A DNA stretch of 64,000 bases, taken from assembly GCF_020360975.1 (NCBI RefSeq), contig NW_025408669.1, positions 4,650,001-4,714,000 on the forward strand. The letters run 5' to 3'. The DNA is from Hirsutella rhossiliensis. Its lineage: Eukaryota; Ascomycota; Sordariomycetes; Hypocreales; Ophiocordycipitaceae. Position 1 is the first letter of the stretch. Every line of letters begins with the position of its first letter. Shown one piece after another: positions 58,107 through 64,000 of the stretch. A program made the translations under genes and the position numbers. The notes beneath the pieces were generated by a model that saw only the letters and a list, made by a program, of their open reading frames with translations, made no database searches and had not been told where the DNA came from.

Positions 58107-58424
58107 ACGGGATGAAGGGATGCGGCGGGCAGGTGTCTAGTTTGGGGTATCAAGAGCGTCGGGCGTCCCCGGGGCAAAGCCAGTTACTAATCCTTGGGCA
58201 TTTGGAGGCGCATCAACTCTGTCACGGTATTCTTATTTGACGAACTAGGCGACACGCAGATACCATGGGGCGCGTTCCAAGATGGGCACCGCCCCTGGTG
58301 GCATCCCAGGCCAAACATGTACAGTACTGCGTTCCCGACAGCGTAGGGGCTCCGTCAGTGTGAGGGAGCGAAAGTAGGAAGGATTTGACAGGTCTATTGT
58401 GGGCAGTTATGTGGCGGCGCCAGC
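58107..58424. other. Convergent 3' region of the Zn2Cys6 gene and pup2
   Basis: 3' flanks only; a TGTACAGTACTG palindrome lies near 58,318. Confidence 0.5.
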
Positions 58425-59275
58425 TCAGTTGGCAGGCAGCCGCTCGACGACGGCGGCCATGTCCTCATCAGTGTATATCCTAAAGCCCTTGTCTTTGGTG
58501 ACGCTGGCCAACTGTACGTTCTTTGCATCCAGCTTCTCCTCCATGACCTGCTTGAGCGTCTTCAAGACCAGAGTCTCGGCGTCGGTAATGGTGAGGGACT
58601 GTGGGTGATTAGCCGCGACGGAATCCGCTGAAGGTCGAAATGAGTCGGCGTACCTTGTGATACTCGTTTTGCAGCTCTGCCTGGGCCCCCTCGGAGCCTG
58701 AGCCAATGGCCTTGGCATCGTATCGATAAAAGGTGCCACTGGGCTCGGCGTGGAAGAGTTGGGGCCCTTGCTCGTCGAAGCCAGCAATGAGCAGGGCGAC
58801 GCCAAAGGGCCTGCTCATGATAGTCTCTTCGCCGTCGGCGCCCTCGCCGAAGCGCAGGGCAAGGTCGCAGATGGCCTGGGTACAGCTCTCAACGCCGAGG
58901 GGCTCGTTGTAGTTGAAGGCGTGGCTTTGACACTCAACACGGGCGTGCTCGACCATGGACCGGGCATCTGCCTGGAGGCCTGACATGGCGCAGCCGATGT
59001 GGCGGTCGATCTCGACAATCTTTTCGACGGACGAGGTCTCGAGGAGGGTGGAGGTGACGCGCTTCTCGACGCCGAGGACGACGCCGTCGGAGGTGGCAAC
59101 GCCAATGGCGGTGGAGCCGAGCTTGATGGCCTCGAGGGAGTACTCGACCTGGAAGAGACGACCCTCGGGGGAAAAGGTGTTGATGCCCCGGTCTGGCAAC
59201 GGAGGGTCAGTGGGAGGAGGCAGGCAGCAGGTGGTGAGGCGGGAGCTTGCCGTATTCGGATCTTGCCATGAACAT
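58425..59275 (-). CDS. pup2: 20S proteasome subunit alpha-5 (Pup2/PSMA5)
   Basis: Exons 59275-59251, 59192-58654 and 58598-58425 give 245 aa, within the family range (human 241, yeast 260). The N-terminus reads [11 protein letters not shown], then [19 protein letters not shown], the alpha-subunit signature, and GSTAIGV...VEKRVTS. Other conserved points are [21 protein letters not shown] and [30 protein letters not shown]. Alpha-5 is one of seven outer-ring subunits; it gates entry and has no catalytic Thr. The first intron starts GCAAGC instead of GT (see findings). The gene is head-to-head with the GCP2 gene across 454 bp, and tail-to-tail with the Zn2Cys6 gene. Confidence 0.96.
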
Positions 59276-59729
59276 TTTGGCGGTTCTGCCCCCTTGGGTG
59301 TGGATTGGCCTAAAGGCGAGGCAGCGCTGGCATGAAGGAGGCGAGTGTTGGAGGCGGGTGAGATGGGGGTTGTTCGTATGTAGTCCGGGGGGAGCGTGGT
59401 TGGATTGGAAGCTTTGCCAGGCAAGCACCGAGCCTACGCAGCTGCGCTAAGCTGCCGCACGGCGGAGGGAGGGACCTGCCCAGTTGGCGTCACCAGGGCG
59501 CCTGCTCGAACCGGACCGAGAGTTGATCCGGGGGAAAGGCGTGAAGCCTTTAGGTACTGCTCAGGTACTGCTCGAGGGTACAAGGTACTTTGCTCGAATG
59601 AAGCGCGTCTCAACCGCATCAGACAAACCTGGGCATGTCGGACTCTCCCGCCGCGTCACCCTGAACCCGGTCGAACGAAAACACATGGTCACTGGACTGC
59701 GCGGGGCGGCTCAGATGTAGCCCGGCATC
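59276..59729. promoter_or_regulatory. Divergent promoter region of pup2 and the GCP2 gene
   Basis: The 454-bp gap separates the two start codons. No PACE (Rpn4) site of the form GGTGGCAAA was seen. A repeated GGTACTGCTC unit occurs near 59,552-59,572. Confidence 0.4.
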
Positions 59730-62640
59730 ATGTCCTCGGGCGGAACAAGAGCACCCAGTCGCGCAAACGGATACGGTGACGAGCGATCCAGACTTTCGGG
59801 CGCCAATACCAGCTTCAGGAGCGAGCGCACCGATGCCAAGGGCGGCCCGTCCTCCTCCTCCCAGCCCGGTGGTGCTCACTCCTCGGCAACGGGGACGGCG
59901 CACAAAAGAAGTGCGTCGGGGAATCCGCGCTCGGCGACCCAGCCCGCCGACGAACGACGGTACGAGGAGCGCCGCGTCACTGAGCGGACGTACGAGGCGC
60001 ACGTCGAGAGGGTGCGCACGACGAGCCCTGAGAAGCCGCAGCGACGCACTGTGCCCGTGGATAAGAGGCCGTCTGGGTTGCGTCGGCAAAAGTCTTCGGA
60101 ATGGCGGCCCAAGGAACCGGCCACGGAACCTCCCCAAGGTATGACGCACTGCTTCTCTTCCCCCAAGCCTTTCATAGCCTGTGATTGACGCTGGGGAAAG
60201 CTCCGTGGAATCCAGAGGTGACTTTGCTCCCACGCACTTCCGCCCCGTTGGCCTCAAGAGTGTCGATTCCGCCGCTCGCTTCTACGGTCCCGCAGGCGCC
60301 CCAGCCGACACCCCTGGGTGAACTGTCGCTCGAAGTGCAGGAAGCAGCCATAGTGGAAGACTTGCTCTTCGTCTTCATGGGTTATGAAGGCCAATACATC
60401 CGGTACGCCAAGGGGTTCGACTCCAGCGAAGAGCGCGATCGTCTCTCTGGCCCGAGCTTCAGGATATTGCCGGGACTCGACCCGAGCTTGCACGACTTGA
60501 CAAAGTCGATGCTTAAAATGGCAACCTACTACTCTGCCCTCGTGGCCTTTGGGGACGTGCAAAGCCGCGAGGATTTCGGCGCCGTCAACCATGCGCTGTG
60601 TGCCTCTGTCCGCAGGTTCTTGCAGGACTACCTCATTATGATTGCCCAGCTGGAGACGCAGTTTCTCACCAGCGACACGTTTACCATCCACGTACTCAAT
60701 ATACAGACCATCTCGACGAGCCAGATGATGCTCCAGCTCTACTCGCTCGCTCAGGAGCTCCTCAAGAGGAACGCCTTGCTCGACGACGAAAGCGAAGAGG
60801 ATGACGACGAAAGTGAAGACGACTACGACAAGGTCATCGAGAGGTTGACGGATGGAGGCGACCTCTTGTCCGGGAACATGACGGGCAAAAAGATTTGCAA
60901 AGGCGGAGTCGTTCTCGGTATATTGACGAAGCGGCTGGAGACCATGTCTGGGGATCCTGCCGCGAGGGCTCTTCTCACCTCGCTGCTACGAGATGCAAGC
61001 CGTCCGTACATGGTTATGTTGAACGAATGGCTGCACCACGGCGCCATCAATGACCCCAACTCGGAATTCCTCATCAAGGAGCAAAAGAGCATCAGGCGCG
61101 AGAGGCTGGAGCAGGATTACACGGACGAGTACTGGGAGAGGCGATATACGATTCGCGACCACGATGTCCCGCCGCAGCTCGACGGCGTCAAGGACAAGGT
61201 CCTGTTGGCTGGCAAGTACCTCAACGTGGTTCGTGAATGCGGCGGCGTCGACGTGAGCAAAGTCGTGGCCGATGTCCCGACCTCGTTCGACGACAGCCAC
61301 TTCTTGGACAACGTCAACAACGCATACGCGCATGCCAACGAGTCGCTGATGCAGCTCCTGCTGACAACACATGCGCTTCCCGCGAGGCTGCAATCGATGA
61401 AGCACTACTTCTTCCTCGATCCCTCCGACTACTTCTCCTATTTTCTCGAGTTGGGCTCTTCTGAGCTGCGCAAACCGGTCAAGTCGGTCAACACGGGGAA
61501 GCTGCAGTCTCTTCTGGACCTGGTCCTGCGCCAGCCCGGCAGTATTGTGTCGTTGGACCCCTTCAAAGAGGACGTCAAGGTGGAGATGAACGAAGTCACC
61601 CTGATCAAGTCTCTGCAGCGGGTCGTCAACATCACGGGCATCGAGCAAGGCGAGGCGCTGCAGCCTCTCTCGTCGAACCAGCCGACGGAAAACGACAAGA
61701 ACGCCACCGGCTTCACATCGCTGCAGCTCGACTACGCAGTCCCCTTCCCCGTCTCGCTCGTCATCAGCCGCAAGACCGTCTGGCGCTACCAGGCGCTCTT
61801 CCGCTACCTCCTCTCCCTGCGCTACCTCGAGTCGCAGCTGTCGGCGACGTGGCAGACGCAGACGCGGGGCGTCAGCTGGGCCCACAAGGGGTCCAACCGC
61901 GCGCTCGAGATCTGGAAGCGGCGCGCGTGGACGCTCCGGGCGAGGATGCTCGTCTTTGTGCAGCAGCTCCTGTACTTTTGCACGGCAGAGGTCATTGAGC
62001 CCAACTGGACAAAGTTCATGACGCGGCTGCAGCCGGGGGACGGGGACCAGGAGAAGAAGCCCGGCCTGATGAGGACCGTGGATGAGCTGATGCAGGACCA
62101 CGTCGACTTTCTGGATACCTGCCTCAAGGAGTGCATGCTGACCAACAGCAAGCTCCTAAGGGTACCTTTCTTTCCCTCTGCCCCTTGTCCTTGACGGAGC
62201 CCTCTGCTAACGGCCGACGTCCCTAGATCCACTCCAAGCTCATGCAGACATGCACCATCTTCGCCGCCTACACGAACTGGCTCACGCGCGAGCTCGAAAA
62301 GTCGGACCCGGACCTGTCGGGCGCCACCAGGCCCAGCACCATGACGGCCGACCAGTGGCGGCGCTTCCAGGCCTCGCGCGCCGCGCCGCGCGCCTCGGCC
62401 TCGTCGTCGCGCCACGACTCGCCGCCCCCCGGCGACGTCGACGCCCGCGTCGGCAATCTCTCGGAGATTATCCGCAAGTGGGAGAGCAACTTTAGCAGGC
62501 ACCTCCAGATCCTGCTCGACGCCCTCAACCACTACGCCGCCACCGAGACGGTGGTGCTGCTCAGCCTCTGCGCGCGCCTCAGCACCGCCAACCAGGGCAC
62601 CGAGTATGCGGGGCTGAGGACCGACGAGGAGGTCGCTTGA
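59730..62640 (+). CDS. Gamma-tubulin complex component 2 (GCP2; Spc97/Alp4 family)
   Basis: Exons 59730-60138, 60201-62161 and 62227-62640 give 927 aa. The first 160 residues are Ser/Arg/Gly-rich and probably disordered. From about residue 165 comes the GCP GRIP1 region (LSLEVQEAAIVEDLLFVFMGYEGQYI), then a gamma-TuSC helical bundle with ASRPYMVMLNEWLHHGAINDP and LIKEQKSIRRERLEQDYTDEYWERRYTIR. Next is the GRIP2 part, for example VLLAGKYLNVVRECGGVDVSK and LGSSELRKPVKSVNTGKL. The second member of gamma-TuSC contacts gamma-tubulin and nucleates microtubules at spindle-pole bodies. The GRIP2 domain continues into exon 3, with IHSKLMQTCTIFAAYTNWL; a 35-residue Ala/Ser/Arg insert sits in it. Confidence 0.94.
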
Positions 62641-63264
62641 CGGCCCGGGGGCAAAGCGCTGTTGTGTGAATGATTCGGGGGAGCCAATTACTGCTGCTGC
62701 GGCTGCGGGCTGATGGGCAATGAGATCGTCCCTTGCGCCCCTTGGGGGGATGGTTGATACCGGCGTTGAGCAACGAGGCGTGAGCCTGATCAGATATCAT
62801 GTCACCCTTCATAAGACCTCTCTCCTTTCCTCTTACAAGGTAGATACCATTTGTTGACGTAGCGGTAAAATGCACACCTGCAGGGCCCAAGGGAAAACAA
62901 GGCGCGAGTTTATATCCGTTGCATTTGATAAAGGCAGACAAGACGAGAGCCGTTTCGTCATCCGATTCATCCTCGGCTACTTCATGCAGAAAAGCACGCT
63001 GTTCCAAACGAGACGTGCCACCAAATGTAGCCTGCTAATGCTCCGTATCTGCAGTAAAGACGCCCTCCCTTCCCCTAAAAATACCCAGCGATGCGGGAGA
63101 AAGTTCCACCCCGGTGTATCGGTATGTATAGCCTTGACGCCACTATGCCGCCTTGAAACGCCTTACCAAGCAAAGTGACACATCTCCGGTGTCCTCGAAT
63201 CTTTCTTCGTCACCTTTTTTCCCTCCACCAGCGGAGCCCAATGATGATGCAACCAAGCAGGAAT
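62641..63264. other. Convergent 3' region of the GCP2 and SNF2-ATPase genes
   Basis: 3' flanks only; the short plus-strand frame at 62870-63178 has no recognisable feature. Confidence 0.45.
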
Positions 63265-63999
63265 CTACTTGAAAAGGCTGCGTAGATCCATCAGTTTCTG
63301 CCTCGCGGCCTCTGCCTTGTCTAGCCTCCTGCTCCCGTCCATGCTGAGACTGGCCAGCTTCATCTTCTTCTCCTGGAGTTGCAGCATCTTCTCCTCGAAG
63401 CTGTCCCGCATGATGAACCGGACCGTGCGTACCGGCCGAGTCTGTCCGAGCCGGTGGACACGATCAACCGCCTGCGCCTCCGCGGCGGGGTTGTACTGCG
63501 GCTCCATGACATAAACGCTGTTGGCCGCAGTCAAGTTGAGGCCTACACCGCCAGCCATGATGGAGACCAGCAGTACTTCCACCTTGTTGTCCTCGCGGAA
63601 GCTGTCCATTGCGGCGGTGCGCGCTGTACGCGTCATGCTGCCGTCCAGCCGAGCAAACGAAATGCCCGTGGCGTTGAGGGCCACCTCGATCAAGTCCAGA
63701 TGAGAGGTCCATCCCGAAAAGACGACAGATTTGAACGGTGGCTCCGAGGGATTCGCCTCACTTGCAGCCTTGGACTTCAACAAATCTCCCACGAGCGCCT
63801 TCGTCTTCGTATGAGGGCCATCGTACTTGTCCATCTTCTTCCGAGCAGCCCTGGCCTTGGCTTTGGCAGGCCCTTCGTGTTCGGCGTCGACGTCTTCGCG
63901 ACGAAGCTCGACGAGCTCGATGCGAATGATCGAGTTGCACACGGGGCAGGGGACAGAGGAATGGCCCGGTTGCAGCATTGCCCTGGCCCGGTCTTGATA
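63265..63999 (-). CDS. SNF2-family DNA-dependent ATPase, C-terminal part (5' end outside window)
   Basis: The frame is open from the right edge to TAG at 63265, giving about 244 residues. The start of the fragment carries CPVCNS, the end of a RING or zinc-binding segment, then a charged linker. The second RecA lobe follows: SVVFSGWTSHLDLIEVAL (with a tryptophan where many SNF2 proteins have glutamine), ISFARLDGSMTRTARTAAMDSF, motif V VLLVSIMAGGVGLNLTAAN, and motif VI with QAVDRVHRLGQTRPV, the arginine fingers. The C-terminus ends with a basic helix. A RING segment just before the helicase C lobe fits the Rad5/Rad16/HLTF group used in post-replication or nucleotide-excision repair; the exact member is undecided. 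Confidence 0.85.
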   Translation of the reverse strand, partial: YQDRARAMLQPGHSSVPCPVCNSIIRIELVELRREDVDAEHEGPAKAKARAARKKMDKYDGPHTKTKALVGDLLKSKAASEANPSEPPFKSVVFSGWTSHLDLIEVALNATGISFARLDGSMTRTARTAAMDSFREDNKVEVLLVSIMAGGVGLNLTAANSVYVMEPQYNPAAEAQAVDRVHRLGQTRPVRTVRFIMRDSFEEKMLQLQEKKMKLASLSMDGSRRLDKAEAARQKLMDLRSLFK

Positions 64000-64000
64000 G

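Noticed and set aside
1..64000. CRISPR array, bacterial operon, phage genes or a secondary-metabolite cluster
   Set aside because: The organism is a fungus. No regularly spaced repeats, phage proteins, or PKS/NRPS/terpene enzymes were seen in any frame.

Overview
This window is nuclear DNA from a filamentous ascomycete (Pezizomycotina), most likely a Sordariomycete of the Hypocreales type. Evidence: GC-rich coding sequence, short GT-AG introns of about 50-110 nt with CTGAC/CTAAC branch sites, CT-rich leaders, and fungal-restricted families (Con7-type zinc finger factor, fungal Arp9, Zn2Cys6 regulator). Order-level placement is inference.

Layout, left to right. 0-10 kb: the 3' end of tyrosyl-DNA phosphodiesterase, a MATE transporter, the remodeller subunit Arp9 and a SYLF-domain protein. 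10-17.4 kb: 4 kb without a convincing gene, a tiny 66-aa membrane-protein gene with an 8-nt first exon, and a Con7-like C2H2 factor. 17.4-29.5 kb: a gene-poor 12-kb block with microsatellites, a 13-bp minisatellite, many GTAC-palindrome motifs and a 361-bp transposon-like element with 35-bp inverted ends. 29.5-39.2 kb: compact housekeeping genes (mitoribosomal uL29m, Rab GDI, nucleolar GTPase Nog1, orotate phosphoribosyltransferase) plus a secreted class 3 lipase. 39.2-46.4 kb: an accessory island with an AT-enriched stretch, a frameshifted gene of a fungal expansion family and a fragment with an in-frame stop. 46.4-49.8 kb: convergent ddi1 and rrp8. 49.8-55.1 kb: gene-poor. 55.1-64 kb: a Zn2Cys6 factor, proteasome alpha-5, gamma-tubulin complex component 2 and the C-terminal part of a SNF2-family ATPase cut by the right edge.

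There is no biosynthetic cluster and no operon logic. The genes are mostly independent housekeeping functions (rRNA processing and modification by Nog1 and Rrp8; ubiquitin-proteasome turnover by Ddi1 and Pup2; vesicle traffic by GDI; chromatin and DNA repair by Arp9, the SNF2 ATPase and Tdp1; spindle nucleation by GCP2), separated by long intergenic blocks. Exon boundaries were deduced by hand from frame, splice consensus and family conservation. The most unusual items are gene-structure oddities (a ddi1 start codon split by an intron, a GC-AG intron in pup2, micro-exons in gdi1), a 5-bp duplication that breaks an accessory gene, and the inverted-repeat element. I found no clear evidence of an undescribed multi-gene system.
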